Assembly: GCF_009829925.1 (NCBI RefSeq)
Contig: NZ_SNVJ01000010.1
Location: 62,001-126,000 of the forward strand
Direction: 5' to 3'
Source: Teichococcus coralli
GTDB lineage: Bacteria; Pseudomonadota; Alphaproteobacteria; Acetobacterales; Acetobacteraceae
Length of the DNA: 64,000 nucleotides
The notes below the pieces were generated by a model. The model had not been told where the DNA came from, did not search any database, and saw nothing but the letters and a program-made list of their open reading frames with translations. Shown here one piece after another: positions 1-8,073 of the stretch. How positions within the stretch are numbered: position 1 is the stretch's first letter; every line of letters begins with the position of its first letter. Made by a program: the position numbers and the translations under genes.

Positions 1-875
1 TTCATGCCCTTCGCCTTCAGCTCCTCGGCCAGCTTCTTCTCGTCGGCCAGGAACAGGCCGCGCTCATACTCCTGCGCGACCTTGGCAGCCTCCATGATGG
101 CCTTCTGCTGCGCTTCCGGCAGGCGGCCGAGCTTGCGGCTGCCGCCCACCAGGTAGATCCAGCTGATGACGTGCTCGGTGAGGTTCACCACGCTCTGCAC
201 CTCGGCGAAGCTCGCCGACTTGATCAGCGCCAGCGGGTTCTCCTGCGCGTCGATGGTGTGGTTCTGCAGCGAGGTGAAGACCTCGGAGAAGGCCATCGGC
301 GTCGGCTTGGCGCCAAGCGCGTCCCAGAACTTCACGAAGAGCGGCACGTTGGGCACGCGCAGCTTGAGGCCGTTCAGCTCGTCGGGCTTGGCGATCACGC
401 GGTTGGCCGTCAGGTTGCGCGGGCCGCGCGCGAAGTAGCAGAGCGTGCGGAGCTTGGTCTTGTCCTCGATGTTGTCGGCGATCGCCTCGCCGACCTTGCC
501 CTGCACCACCTTGTCGAGCTGCGCGATGTCCTTCACCGCGTAGGGCACGGCGAGCAGCGCCGCGGAGGGCGCCCAGTTCTGCAGCGATTCGCCGGTGATG
601 GTGAAGTCCACCGTGCCGAGCTGGATGCCCTTGATCAGGTCGGTTTCCTTGCCGAGCTGCTCGTTCGGGAAGACGCGGACCTCAAGGGCGCCGTTGGTGC
701 GCTGCGCGACCTCCTCGGCGAACTTCAGGCAGGCCTTGTGCCAGGTGTTGTCCTCGTTGGCGAGGTGGCCGAGCTTCAGCACGGTCTTGGACTGCGCCAG
801 CACCGGCGGCGCGGCGCCGAGCGCCAGGATGGCGGCGAGGCCCTGGGTGGCGCCGCGGCGGGTGATGATGGTCAT
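1..875 (-). CDS. TRAP transporter substrate-binding protein, DctP family (C-terminus cut by window edge)
   Basis: Periplasmic binding protein of a tripartite ATP-independent (TRAP) transporter. The leftward frame opens at the ATG at 875 with a GAGGAA-type ribosome site just upstream, and stays open to base 1, giving about 291 residues without a stop. An N-terminal signal peptide ends near an AQS cleavage site around residue 28. The middle holds the DctP hallmark stretch: a conserved Arg in LKLRVPN, then PTPMAFSEV and a VDFT/IDAQEN region. It is the third gene after the GntR regulator and the zinc dehydrogenase, so it probably imports the sugar acid or polyol that the dehydrogenase oxidises. 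Membrane subunits would lie off the left edge. The family call is firm; the ligand is unknown. Confidence 0.9.
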   Translation of the reverse strand, partial: MTIITRRGATQGLAAILALGAAPPVLAQSKTVLKLGHLANEDNTWHKACLKFAEEVAQRTNGALEVRVFPNEQLGKETDLIKGIQLGTVDFTITGESLQNWAPSAALLAVPYAVKDIAQLDKVVQGKVGEAIADNIEDKTKLRTLCYFARGPRNLTANRVIAKPDELNGLKLRVPNVPLFVKFWDALGAKPTPMAFSEVFTSLQNHTIDAQENPLALIKSASFAEVQSVVNLTEHVISWIYLVGGSRKLGRLPEAQQKAIMEAAKVAQEYERGLFLADEKKLAEELKAKGM

Positions 876-902
876 TGTGCTCGTTCCTCCTTGAAGTCCG
901 GT

Positions 903-1922
903 TCAGCCGCCGAAGGCCAGCTGCACCTTCACGGTGCGGCCGGGGTCCTTCTCGATCAGCGCGAAGGCTTCCCGTGCGTCGGCGGCGGCGAAGGTCTGGG
1001 TGATCATGGCCTCGGGGCGCAGTTGGCCGCTCTCCAGCCACTGCACGACCTGCGGCAGCAGCTTGCGGTTCAGGCGCGAGCCGACCAGGGTCAGCTCCTT
1101 CTTCACGATCTCCTGCTGGCTGATGTTGCAGGGCTCGGGCGAGAAGCCGAGCAGGCCGATGCGGCCCGCCGGGCTGGCCAGGCGGCAGGCCTCCTCCAGC
1201 AGCGCCGGCACGCCGGCGGCGTCGATCACCAGCGTGGGGCCGAGCCCGTCGGTCTCGCCGGCCACCGCCTGCGGCACCGGCGTGCTGCGCGAGTTCACCA
1301 CCACATCGGCGCCGAAGCCACGGGCGCGCTCCAGCCGGGCGTCGTCGATGTCGGCGACGATGCAGCGGGCGCCATGCAGCTTGGCCACCTGCAGCACGGT
1401 CAGGCCGATCGGCCCGGCGCCATAGACCAGCACCGAATCGTCCGCGCCGATGCCGGTGCGGCTGAGCACGTTGGCCGCGATCGAAAAGGGCTCGGCCAGG
1501 GCGGCGATGGCGAAGGGCAGGTCAGGGCTCACCTTCACCGCGTTGGCGCGCGGCACGGCCAGGCGGTCGCGGAAGCCGCCGTCGCGGTGCACGCCGAACA
1601 CCTCGAGGTTGCTGCACACGTTCGGCCGGCCGGCGCGGCAGGGATAGCAGTGGCCGCAGCTCACCACCGGGTCCACCACCACATGGTCGCCGGCGGCGAG
1701 GTCGTGCACGCCCTCGCCCACCGCCTCCACCGTGCCGGCGAATTCGTGGCCGATGATGCGCGGGTATTTCGCGAAGGGATTGGTGCCGTGGTAGATGTGC
1801 AGGTCGGAGCCGCAGATCCCGGCGCGCTCGACGCGCACCACCACCTCGCCCGCCTTGGGCGCTGCCGGCGTGGCCTCGAACAGCTCCAGGACGTGTGGCG
1901 TTTTCACCGCAATGGCGACCAT
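903..1922 (-). CDS. Zinc-dependent alcohol dehydrogenase, sorbitol/gulonate-dehydrogenase-like
   Basis: A 339-residue medium-chain dehydrogenase/reductase. The catalytic zinc site is visible (Cys37 in GICGSD, His59-Glu60 in GHE) and the structural zinc has four cysteines at about 89, 92, 95 and 103. The NAD(P) fold begins at VLVYGAGPIG near residue 165. Enzymes of this type oxidise a secondary hydroxyl of polyols or aldonates, for example L-gulonate, L-galactonate, L-idonate or sorbitol. It sits between a FadR-type GntR gene (57 bp upstream) and a TRAP binding protein (27 bp downstream), the usual setting for sugar-acid use. The precise substrate cannot be told from sequence alone. Confidence 0.88.
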   Translation of the reverse strand: MVAIAVKTPHVLELFEATPAAPKAGEVVVRVERAGICGSDLHIYHGTNPFAKYPRIIGHEFAGTVEAVGEGVHDLAAGDHVVVDPVVSCGHCYPCRAGRPNVCSNLEVFGVHRDGGFRDRLAVPRANAVKVSPDLPFAIAALAEPFSIAANVLSRTGIGADDSVLVYGAGPIGLTVLQVAKLHGARCIVADIDDARLERARGFGADVVVNSRSTPVPQAVAGETDGLGPTLVIDAAGVPALLEEACRLASPAGRIGLLGFSPEPCNISQQEIVKKELTLVGSRLNRKLLPQVVQWLESGQLRPEAMITQTFAAADAREAFALIEKDPGRTVKVQLAFGG

Positions 1923-1978
1923 GCTCTCGCTCCAGCTCCTGGTGTGGTGTCAGCCGCGCGCGGCGGCCGGTCCGCGCG

Positions 1979-2680
1979 TCATGGCGCGGGCGTCTCGAAG
2001 AAATCGGCGTTGGTGCGGCTGAGCCGCTCGATGGTGGCGAAGACGGTGCGCAGATGCGCCCGCATCGCCGCCTCCGCCCGCTCGGCATCGCCGGCCAGCA
2101 CATGGCCGACCAGGGTGGCGTGCTCCTCCACCAGAACCGGTGGCCAGTCGCCGCTCTGCAGGGACAGGTAGCGCACGCGGTCGAGCTGCGACTTCACGCC
2201 CTGGATCACCTGCCAGATGGCCGGGCGGCCGGCGATGCGCACGAAGCAGGCGTGCAGCGCGTCGTCCTGGTCGAAGAAGGCGTCCGACTCGCCGGCCTCC
2301 AGGCTGGCCTGCTGCGCCGCGAGGTTGGCGCGCAGCACCGCCGCGTCCGGCTCCGTCAGGTTCTCCGCGGCGAGGCGGATGGTGCGGCACTCCAGCGTCT
2401 CGCGGATGAACTGGCTGTCGTAGACGGCGGCGAGGCGGATCGGCGCCACATAGGTGCCGACCTGCGGGATGATGGTGACGAAGCCTTCGTCGGCGAGGCG
2501 GCGCAGCACCTCGCGCACCGGCGTGCGGCTGACGCCGGCGCGCTCGGCCAGGGTGGTCTCGGGAATGGATTCGCCGGGGCGGAGCACGCCTCGCAGGATC
2601 TGCCGGCGCAGCATGCCGTGCAGCTCGCGCCCGATCGGCGCGCGGCGGTGCAGGCGCAGCTCGGCTGTTGCAAGAGGCAC
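1979..2680 (-). CDS. GntR family transcriptional regulator, FadR/FCD subfamily
   Basis: A 233-residue regulator with an N-terminal winged helix (LRRQILRGVLRPGESIPETTLAERAGVSRTPVREVLRRL spans roughly residues 19-57) and an alpha-helical FCD effector domain containing the usual Asp and His metal ligands. I chose the GTG at 2680 because GGAGG lies five bases upstream, and because the reading frame further upstream crosses the 18-bp operator and reads like non-coding sequence. It heads the leftward regulator-dehydrogenase-TRAP set and probably represses it through the palindrome at 2707-2724, so it is likely autoregulated. Confidence 0.88.
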   Translation of the reverse strand: MPLATAELRLHRRAPIGRELHGMLRRQILRGVLRPGESIPETTLAERAGVSRTPVREVLRRLADEGFVTIIPQVGTYVAPIRLAAVYDSQFIRETLECRTIRLAAENLTEPDAAVLRANLAAQQASLEAGESDAFFDQDDALHACFVRIAGRPAIWQVIQGVKSQLDRVRYLSLQSGDWPPVLVEEHATLVGHVLAGDAERAEAAMRAHLRTVFATIERLSRTNADFFETPAP

Positions 2681-2706
2681 GGTTCCTCCGGGAAAGGCAT
2701 ACTTGG

Positions 2707-2724
2707 ATACTTGTATACTAGTAT
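2707..2724. promoter_or_regulatory. Putative GntR operator (18-bp near-perfect palindrome)
   Basis: ATACTTGTATACTAGTAT matches its own reverse complement at 16 of 18 positions and contains the GT-AT-AC core of the GntR consensus. It lies 26 bp upstream of the GTG start of the GntR gene and is strikingly A+T-rich in this genome. It is most likely the operator of the regulator/dehydrogenase/TRAP operon. Regulator binding is inferred. Confidence 0.72.
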
Positions 2725-2889
2725 GCCTCTTGATCGGCAACCGGACCTCGCCACCTCGTGTCCATCCCCTTTCGCCGGCAGGGCGCCTGCAACTGGCCAA
2801 TGAGAGGGGACGTTTCCCCTTCCCGGCCCGTTTTCCGCCACCCCTCCCGGGCGGCGCAGCGGGCACAGAAACGGAGGGGTGGATCCGGC

Positions 2890-3186
2890 ATGAACCAGAA
2901 GCGCTGTATCCTCGCAGGCTTCATGCTGACCCTGCTCGCCAGCGGCGCCATGGCGCAGTCGCCTGTTCCGCCCAACAGGCCCGGCCCGACCATTCCGGAG
3001 CGCATCCAGCCACCGGGGAGCGGACAGCCGACGGCGCCGGGGCCCGGCGGTGACAGCGTCATCCCCCCGCCAGCCGGGGTCGATCCCAAGATCCATGTGC
3101 CCGCGCCGACACCGCAGCCAAACACCACGCCGGTGCTTCCGCCGCCAGGCTCGCCAGGAGGCGACCCCACGGTGCAGCCCCGCTAG
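2890..3186 (+). CDS. Small secreted proline-rich protein
   Basis: A 98-residue protein with a clear Sec signal peptide: Lys/Arg start, hydrophobic core CILAGFMLTLLASGAMA, cleavage after AMA-Q near residue 23. The mature part is about a third Pro with many Gly, low in complexity and without hydrophobic segments, so it is probably an extended periplasmic or surface polypeptide. The ATG at 2890 follows a GGAGGGG tract. A second proline-rich gene follows 61 bp later. I recognise no family and assign no function. Confidence 0.6.
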   Translation: MNQKRCILAGFMLTLLASGAMAQSPVPPNRPGPTIPERIQPPGSGQPTAPGPGGDSVIPPPAGVDPKIHVPAPTPQPNTTPVLPPPGSPGGDPTVQPR

Positions 3187-3247
3187 CGCGGCGCTCCCTC
3201 CTTCGCCCCTCGGGCCAGGGCGGCGCCCGTTCTACCAAGAGGAAACC

Positions 3248-3568
3248 ATGCCCATGATCCGACAAGCCCAGGATTTGGCCGCGCAGGACCCGACGGCACC
3301 GCCCGGGCCGCCGCGACCGCAGCCGCCGACGCCGCGGCCACCGGAGCCGGGGCCGGATATTCCGCAGCCCCGCCCGCCAGGTCCGGATGTCACGCCGCCG
3401 AACCCGGGCGGGCCGATGCCAGGACCCGGGCCGGACATCCCGCAGCCCCGCCCGCCAGGTCCTGACATTCCGCCGCCGCAGCCAGGCATTCCTTCTCCCG
3501 GCCCTGGGCCGGACGTGCCGCCAATGGCGCCGCCCAGCCCGCAGGAGCTTCCGCCACCCGTGGCCTGA
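3248..3568 (+). CDS. Small proline-rich protein with internal repeats
   Basis: A 106-residue protein starting at the ATG at 3248, five bases after AAGAGGAA. After a short N-terminal segment the sequence is almost entirely Pro, Gly, Asp and Ile, with repeated units of the type GPDIPQPRPPGPD at about residues 36-48 and 62-74. Unlike its neighbour it has no obvious signal peptide, unless an upstream start is used. Repeats this rich in C/G triplets can also look open by chance, but the start context and the similar upstream gene favour a real gene. Function unknown. Confidence 0.45.
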   Translation: MPMIRQAQDLAAQDPTAPPGPPRPQPPTPRPPEPGPDIPQPRPPGPDVTPPNPGGPMPGPGPDIPQPRPPGPDIPPPQPGIPSPGPGPDVPPMAPPSPQELPPPVA

Positions 3569-3950
3569 TCGCGGGAAGCCGCGAGAAAGCGAATTCTTCT
3601 CCGGGCCCCCCTCCTCTTTCTCCTGCCAGCTTGGCGGTGCCGGTGGGGGGCGCAGGCACGATGTGCGAAGGGCGCGACCGCCCGCTGGCAGAAAGCAGAA
3701 GGGGTTCGGGGGGAATTCCTTCCCCGAGCCTTCCCACTCCGCCCGGATGCCGGCGCTGCGGATGAGTTCGCCCCGAAGGTCCCATTCCTTCCGGACGGCC
3801 ACCTGAAGGGGCCCAGCCGTGCCGATCCGCTTCTCGACACCGTTCTCAATGAAGCGCCGATCAGAGCAGGGTTGTGCGGCGGCCAAAGGCGGGGCGGGCG
3901 CGAGGCGCCGCCAAGCCGATGTCCGTTAGGTCCAGGCGCGTTCTTTCTTC
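3569..3950. other. Gene-free interval between convergent genes
   Basis: A 382-bp stretch between the end of the second proline-rich gene and the end of the Bug gene. I found no ORF with a credible start and composition, no strong hairpin followed by T residues, and no RNA gene. It is somewhat richer in A/T-containing words than the neighbouring genes. Confidence 0.5.
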
Positions 3951-4970
3951 TTAGTCCAGCCGCAGGTCGGCGCGACGCACCACCTCCGCCCAACGCTTGC
4001 GCTCCGCGACAATGAAGTCCCGGAAGGCCTCGGGCGTGCCGGGCGCCGCCTCGGCGCCTTCGGTTTCCAAGCGGCGGCGCAGCGCATCGCCCTGCAGCGA
4101 CTTGGTGGCGGCAGCGTTCAGGCGGTCCACGATCGGCCGCGGCGTGCCGGCGGGCGCGAGCAGCCCGTACCACTGGTTGGCCTCGAAGCCGGGCACGCCC
4201 TGCTCCGCCACGGTGGGAATTTCCGGCGCGGCGGAAAGGCGGCGCCGCGAGGAGACGCCGAGCGCGCGCAGCATGCCCGCGCGCACCGGCGGCAGGGCGG
4301 GCGGGCCGCCGGTGAAGGTCAGGTCGATGGTGCCGGCGAGCAGGTCGCTCATCATCGGCCCGGTGCCGCGATAGGGGACGTGCTCCATCTCGGTGCCGGT
4401 GGCCAGGTTGAAGGCCGCCATGGCGATATGCGCGGCCGAGCCGTTGCCGCCCGAGCCGAAGGTGAGCGCGCGCGGCTTCTGCTTCGCCAGCGCGATCAGC
4501 TCGCCGATGCTGCCGGCCGGCACCTTCCTCGGGTTCACCACCATCACGTTCGGCACCATGGCAGCGAGCGTGATGGGCGCGAAGGATTCCACCGTGTCGA
4601 AGCTGAGGTTCGGATAGAGCGAGGGGTTGACGGCCAGCGTGCCGATATGCCCGAGCAGCAGCGTGTAGCCGTCGGGCGCCGCATGGGCGGCGGCCTCGGT
4701 GCCGATGGTGCCGCCGGCGCCGCCGCGGTTCTCCACCACGAAGGGCTGGCCGAAGGCGCTCTGCAGCTCCATCGCCAGGGCGCGGGCGATGATGTCGGTG
4801 GAACCGCCGGGGGTGAAGGGGACGATGACGCGCACCGGCCGGTCCGGCCAGGCGGCCTGCGCCCGCGCCAGGCGCGGCGCCGCGAGGGCCGCGGGCATGG
4901 CGAGCAGCGCGGACAGCGCCGCGCGGCGCGACAGGAATGCGGCCACCGCCGCAGGACCAGGGGCTTTCAT
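3951..4970 (-). CDS. Bug/TctC family tripartite tricarboxylate transporter binding protein
   Basis: A 339-residue periplasmic binding protein of the Bug family. It has an N-terminal signal (hydrophobic region about 12-35, ARAQA cleavage), then the family marks WPDRPVRVIVPFTPGGSTDI, VVENRGGAGG, PDGYTLLLG and HVPYRG. These proteins bind small carboxylates and amides and feed TctAB-type permeases. It is transcribed away from the LysR gene at 5097; a LysR-type dyad lies in the 126-bp gap between them. The ligand is unknown, and no membrane subunit is adjacent. Confidence 0.92.
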   Translation of the reverse strand: MKAPGPAAVAAFLSRRAALSALLAMPAALAAPRLARAQAAWPDRPVRVIVPFTPGGSTDIIARALAMELQSAFGQPFVVENRGGAGGTIGTEAAAHAAPDGYTLLLGHIGTLAVNPSLYPNLSFDTVESFAPITLAAMVPNVMVVNPRKVPAGSIGELIALAKQKPRALTFGSGGNGSAAHIAMAAFNLATGTEMEHVPYRGTGPMMSDLLAGTIDLTFTGGPPALPPVRAGMLRALGVSSRRRLSAAPEIPTVAEQGVPGFEANQWYGLLAPAGTPRPIVDRLNAAATKSLQGDALRRRLETEGAEAAPGTPEAFRDFIVAERKRWAEVVRRADLRLD

Positions 4971-5057
4971 CTTCGCTTCCTCCCGCCCGGTCTCGCCCGG
5001 GCCGCCCGCAGCCTAGGCGCGCCAGGGGCCCTCCATCGCATTCCTTCTTCCGCCTGA

Positions 5058-5078
5058 GCTATAATCCCGTGGAATAGC
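5058..5078. promoter_or_regulatory. Putative LysR box (GCTAT-N11-ATAGC)
   Basis: A perfect 5-bp inverted repeat with an 11-base spacer, which also satisfies the T-N11-A rule for LysR-type regulators (T at 5062, A at 5074). It lies 18 bp before the LysR start and in the shared promoter region with the leftward Bug gene, the classical position for autoregulation and divergent control. Confidence 0.6.
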
Positions 5079-5096
5079 GACGCCCGGAGGGCGCCC

Positions 5097-6104
5097 ATGG
5101 CGGTCCGCCGCTACCTCGACCAGCGCCTGAAGCTGCACCACCTGCGCGCGGTGGAGGCGATCGTGGCGCAGCGCAGCATCCTGAAGGCGGCGGCGGTGAT
5201 CGGCGTCAGCCAGCCGGCGCTGACCAAGACGCTGCGCGAGCTCGAGGACATCCTGCAGCAGCGGCTGTTCGACCGCCTGCCGCGCGGCGTGCGGCCGACC
5301 GAGGCGGGCACGCTGCTGGCGCAGTCCGCCCGTCGCATCCTGGCCGAGCTGCGCCGGCTGGACGAGGCGCTGGACCACATCGCCGACCCCGAGGGAGGGA
5401 CAGTGGCGATCGGCACCCTGCCGGTCGCGGCGACCGCGGTGCTGCCCGGCGCGCTGACCCGGCTGAAGGCGGAACACCCCGGCATCGGCGTCCGGCTGGA
5501 GCAGGGCCGGACGGAGGAGCTGCTGCCCAAGCTGGCCGCCGGCGAGATCGACCTGATCGTCGGCCGCCTCTACGAGCCCGCGGCGCCGGACGGCTTCTCG
5601 CGCGAGCCGCTCTGGGAGGAGCCGATCTCGATCCTCGCCCGCGCCGACCACCCGGTCTTCGCGGGTGGGCCGCCGAAGCCGGAGGAGCTGCGCCGCTACG
5701 ACCTGGTGCTGCCGACCGTGAGCCAGCGCGTCGGGCAGGAGATCGACACGGTGCTGGACATGCTGGCGCTGGAGCCGACGCCGTCGCTGCGCTCCAGCTC
5801 CTACGGCTTCATCCGCGAGATGCTGCACGCCACCGACCTGATCTCGGTGATGCCGCGGCTGATGATGGCGGGCGACCTGCTGCGCGGCACGCTGCGGGTG
5901 GTGCCGCTGCCGATCCCGGCGCCGCCCCGCCCCGCCGGGCTGATCCTGCCGCGCGACCGCCCGCTCGCCCCGGCGGGCGCGGCCTTTGTCGCCTGCCTGC
6001 GCGCCCATGTCGCCGAGATCGGGCAGCGCGGCCTCGCCGATATAACCAGCGCTGATAAGAGGCGCGGGAAAAGCGATAGGACGAGACGCCGCAATCAGGG
6101 CTAG
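5097..6104 (+). CDS. LysR family transcriptional regulator
   Basis: A 335-residue LysR-type regulator. The N-terminal HTH reads LHHLRAVEAIVAQRSILKAA then GVSQPALTKTLRELE at about residues 12-55; the effector domain starts near residue 95. The KTLRELE form and the long N-terminus resemble the GbpR/PcaQ branch, which often controls sugar or aromatic-acid genes. The ATG at 5097 is preceded by CGGAGGG. It is divergent from a Bug gene and directly upstream of the aromatic-acid operon, so it is the likely regulator of one or both. The basic C-terminal tail (DKRRGKSDRTRRRNQG) is unusual. Confidence 0.9.
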   Translation: MAVRRYLDQRLKLHHLRAVEAIVAQRSILKAAAVIGVSQPALTKTLRELEDILQQRLFDRLPRGVRPTEAGTLLAQSARRILAELRRLDEALDHIADPEGGTVAIGTLPVAATAVLPGALTRLKAEHPGIGVRLEQGRTEELLPKLAAGEIDLIVGRLYEPAAPDGFSREPLWEEPISILARADHPVFAGGPPKPEELRRYDLVLPTVSQRVGQEIDTVLDMLALEPTPSLRSSSYGFIREMLHATDLISVMPRLMMAGDLLRGTLRVVPLPIPAPPRPAGLILPRDRPLAPAGAAFVACLRAHVAEIGQRGLADITSADKRRGKSDRTRRRNQG

Positions 6105-6169
6105 TCAGGTGCCAGACCTCCGCTCCAAGGGCGCGCCACGCCCTGGGGCAGAGCGGAAGGAAACGCCCC

Positions 6170-6226
6170 ATGACCCCTTCGCGAGACCGGCCGGCAAACG
6201 CCCCGGCCCAGGGCTGGCATCCATGA
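6170..6226 (+). other. Possible 18-codon leader ORF coupled to the next gene
   Basis: An ATG at 6170 with a good AAGGAA ribosome site nine bases upstream opens an 18-codon frame (MTPSRDRPANAPAQGWHP). Its TGA at 6224-6226 overlaps the ATG at 6223 of the downstream gene. The downstream start has no convincing ribosome site of its own, so coupling through this leader is plausible. A frameshifted true start for the downstream protein is the alternative. Confidence 0.4.
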
Positions 6227-7119
6227 GCCCCCAGGCCACTGCAGGGCCCGCCGTGCTGCGCGCGGCGATCGGCACCTACCCCCGCACCCGGGCGCTGAAG
6301 GAGGGTGGCGTCACCTCCCCCCTGCTGCGCCTGGACTTCGCCGACATCCCGGTGATCAGCCGCGCCTTCGCGCCGATGGTGCGGGAGCTGCGCTTCGACG
6401 TCTCGGAAATGGCGATCGCCACCTTCCTGCAGGCGCGCGCGGCCGGGCGGCCGCTGGTGCTGCTGCCGGTGGTGCTGGCGGCCCGGTTCCAGCAATCGGC
6501 GCTGCTCTGCCGCAGGGAGAGCGACATCCGCTCGCCCGCCGACCTCGCCGGCCGGCGCATCGGCGTGCGCGCCTATAGCCAGACCACGGGCATGTGGCTG
6601 CGCGGCATCATCGCCGAGGAAGGCGGCCCGCGCCCTGAGGAGAGCCAGTGGATCACCTTCGAGGACGCGCATGTCGCCGGCATCGCCGACCCGCCCTTCG
6701 CCGAGCGGGCGAAACCTGGGCGGGAGATGCTGGCCATGCTGCGCGAAGGCGCGCTGGACGCGGTGATCGTCGGCAACGACATGCCGGCGGACCCGGCCCT
6801 GCGAACCGTCTTCCCGGACCCGCAGGCGGCGGCGGAAGCCTTCTGGCAGCGTCACCGCCTCGTCCCCGTCAACCACATGCTGACGGTGACGCGGGAGCTG
6901 GCGGAGCAGCGCCCCGAGCTGGTGGTCGAGCTGGTGCGGATGGCCCGCGCCGCCGCCGCGCCCGTGCCGGCAGACGGGCACGGCGCGCCGCCGGCCAGCC
7001 GCGCGGCGCTGCGCCCGGTGGTTGAGCTGGCGCTCCGCTACATGGCCGCGCAGGCGATGCTGCCGCGGCCGCTGACGGTGGACGAGGTCTGGGACGGCCT
7101 GCCGCCGGAAATCGAATGA
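6223..7119 (+). CDS. 4,5-dihydroxyphthalate decarboxylase-like protein
   Basis: A 298-residue protein of the family that contains Pht5-type 4,5-dihydroxyphthalate decarboxylases and shares a periplasmic-binding-protein fold. Features seen: the AAIGTYPRTRALKEG opening, FDVSEMAIATFLQARAAGRP, and LAGRRIGVRAYSQTTGMWLRGII. There is no signal peptide, which favours a cytoplasmic enzyme over a binding protein. I chose the ATG at 6223, where family homology starts; an in-frame codon at 6109 would add 38 atypical residues. It opens the operon that carries LigI, GalB and LigK/GalC homologues, so forming protocatechuate or a related dihydroxybenzoate is a reasonable role. The exact substrate is inferred. 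Confidence 0.75.
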   Translation: MSPQATAGPAVLRAAIGTYPRTRALKEGGVTSPLLRLDFADIPVISRAFAPMVRELRFDVSEMAIATFLQARAAGRPLVLLPVVLAARFQQSALLCRRESDIRSPADLAGRRIGVRAYSQTTGMWLRGIIAEEGGPRPEESQWITFEDAHVAGIADPPFAERAKPGREMLAMLREGALDAVIVGNDMPADPALRTVFPDPQAAAEAFWQRHRLVPVNHMLTVTRELAEQRPELVVELVRMARAAAAPVPADGHGAPPASRAALRPVVELALRYMAAQAMLPRPLTVDEVWDGLPPEIE

Positions 7120-7139
7120 ACAGCGAGGGAGGAACAGCC

Positions 7140-8021
7140 ATGACGCGCTTCGCCATCATCGGCTTCGGCGAGGTGGGCGGCATCTTCGCCCGCGACCTGC
7201 GCGCCGGCGGCGCGACCGGGATCCACGCCTATGACACCGCCCCGGCGGCGCGCGAGCGCGCGGCGGCAGCCGGCGCCACCGTGCATGACGGCGCGGCCGC
7301 GGCGGCGGCGCAGGCCGAGGTGGTCTTCGTTCCCGTCACCGCCGGCGCGGCGCTGGCGGCGGCGCGGTCGCTAACCGGCGGGCTCGGCCATGCGCCCTTC
7401 GTGGTGGACGTGAACTCGGTCTCCCCCGGCACCAAGCAGGCGGCGGCGGAGGCGGTGGAGAAGGCCGGCGGCCGCTATGTGGAGGCGGCGGTGATGGCCA
7501 GCGTGCCCCCCAAGGGCCTGCGCTCGCCGATCCTGCTGGGCGGCCCCCATGCCGCGGCCTTCCAGGCGCTGATGGCGCCCTTCGGCATGAACCTGACCCC
7601 CTTCCCTGGGCCCATCGGCAAGGCGTCCTCGGTGAAGATGTGCCGCAGCGTGATGGTGAAGGGGCTGGAGGCGCTGACCACCGAATGCATGCTCGCGGCG
7701 CGGCACTACGGCGTGGAGCAGGAGGTGCTGCGCTCGCTGGCCGACACGCTGCCGCACGAGGACTGGCGCGGCCTGGCCGGCTACGTCATCAGCCGGGCGC
7801 TGATCCATGGCAGGCGGCGGGCGGAGGAGATGCGCGAGGTCGCCCGCACGGTGCAGGAGGCGGGGGTGGACCCGCTGCTGAGCGCGCCGATCGCCGAGCG
7901 GCAGGACTGGGCCGCCGCGCGCGGCCGCGAGATGGGCGCCGAGGCGCTGCGCACCACCGACCTCGACGCGCTGCTCGCCGCCCTGGCCGCCACGACGCCG
8001 CACAAGGCCGCCGCCGAATAA
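7140..8021 (+). CDS. NAD(P)-binding dehydrogenase, 3-hydroxyisobutyrate dehydrogenase-like with DUF1932 C-terminus
   Basis: A 293-residue protein. The N-terminus holds a Rossmann motif, IIGFGEVGGIFARDL; a helical C-terminal domain of DUF1932 type follows from about residue 165, with the conserved Lys in SVKMCRS. The ATG at 7140 follows GGGAGGAA. Family members reduce or oxidise beta-hydroxyacids. It is embedded in an operon for 2-pyrone-4,6-dicarboxylate metabolism that lacks the usual Gfo/Idh-type 4-carboxy-2-hydroxymuconate-6-semialdehyde dehydrogenase (LigC). It is therefore a candidate replacement for that oxidation, although this is only an inference from position. Confidence 0.82.
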   Translation: MTRFAIIGFGEVGGIFARDLRAGGATGIHAYDTAPAARERAAAAGATVHDGAAAAAAQAEVVFVPVTAGAALAAARSLTGGLGHAPFVVDVNSVSPGTKQAAAEAVEKAGGRYVEAAVMASVPPKGLRSPILLGGPHAAAFQALMAPFGMNLTPFPGPIGKASSVKMCRSVMVKGLEALTTECMLAARHYGVEQEVLRSLADTLPHEDWRGLAGYVISRALIHGRRRAEEMREVARTVQEAGVDPLLSAPIAERQDWAAARGREMGAEALRTTDLDALLAALAATTPHKAAAE

Positions 8022-8073
8022 GGCGGCACCCGGCCGCTCCCGCGCGGGGGCGGCCCAACAAGGAGGATCATCC

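Noticed and set aside
3569..3886. Leftward frame through the gap after the proline-rich genes
   Set aside because: It continues antisense through the proline-rich repeat, has no ribosome site, and its translation is low in complexity.
6047..6054. CAGCGCTG palindrome near the end of the LysR gene as an operator
   Set aside because: Only 8 bp with no flanking symmetry, inside coding sequence, and common by chance at this base composition.
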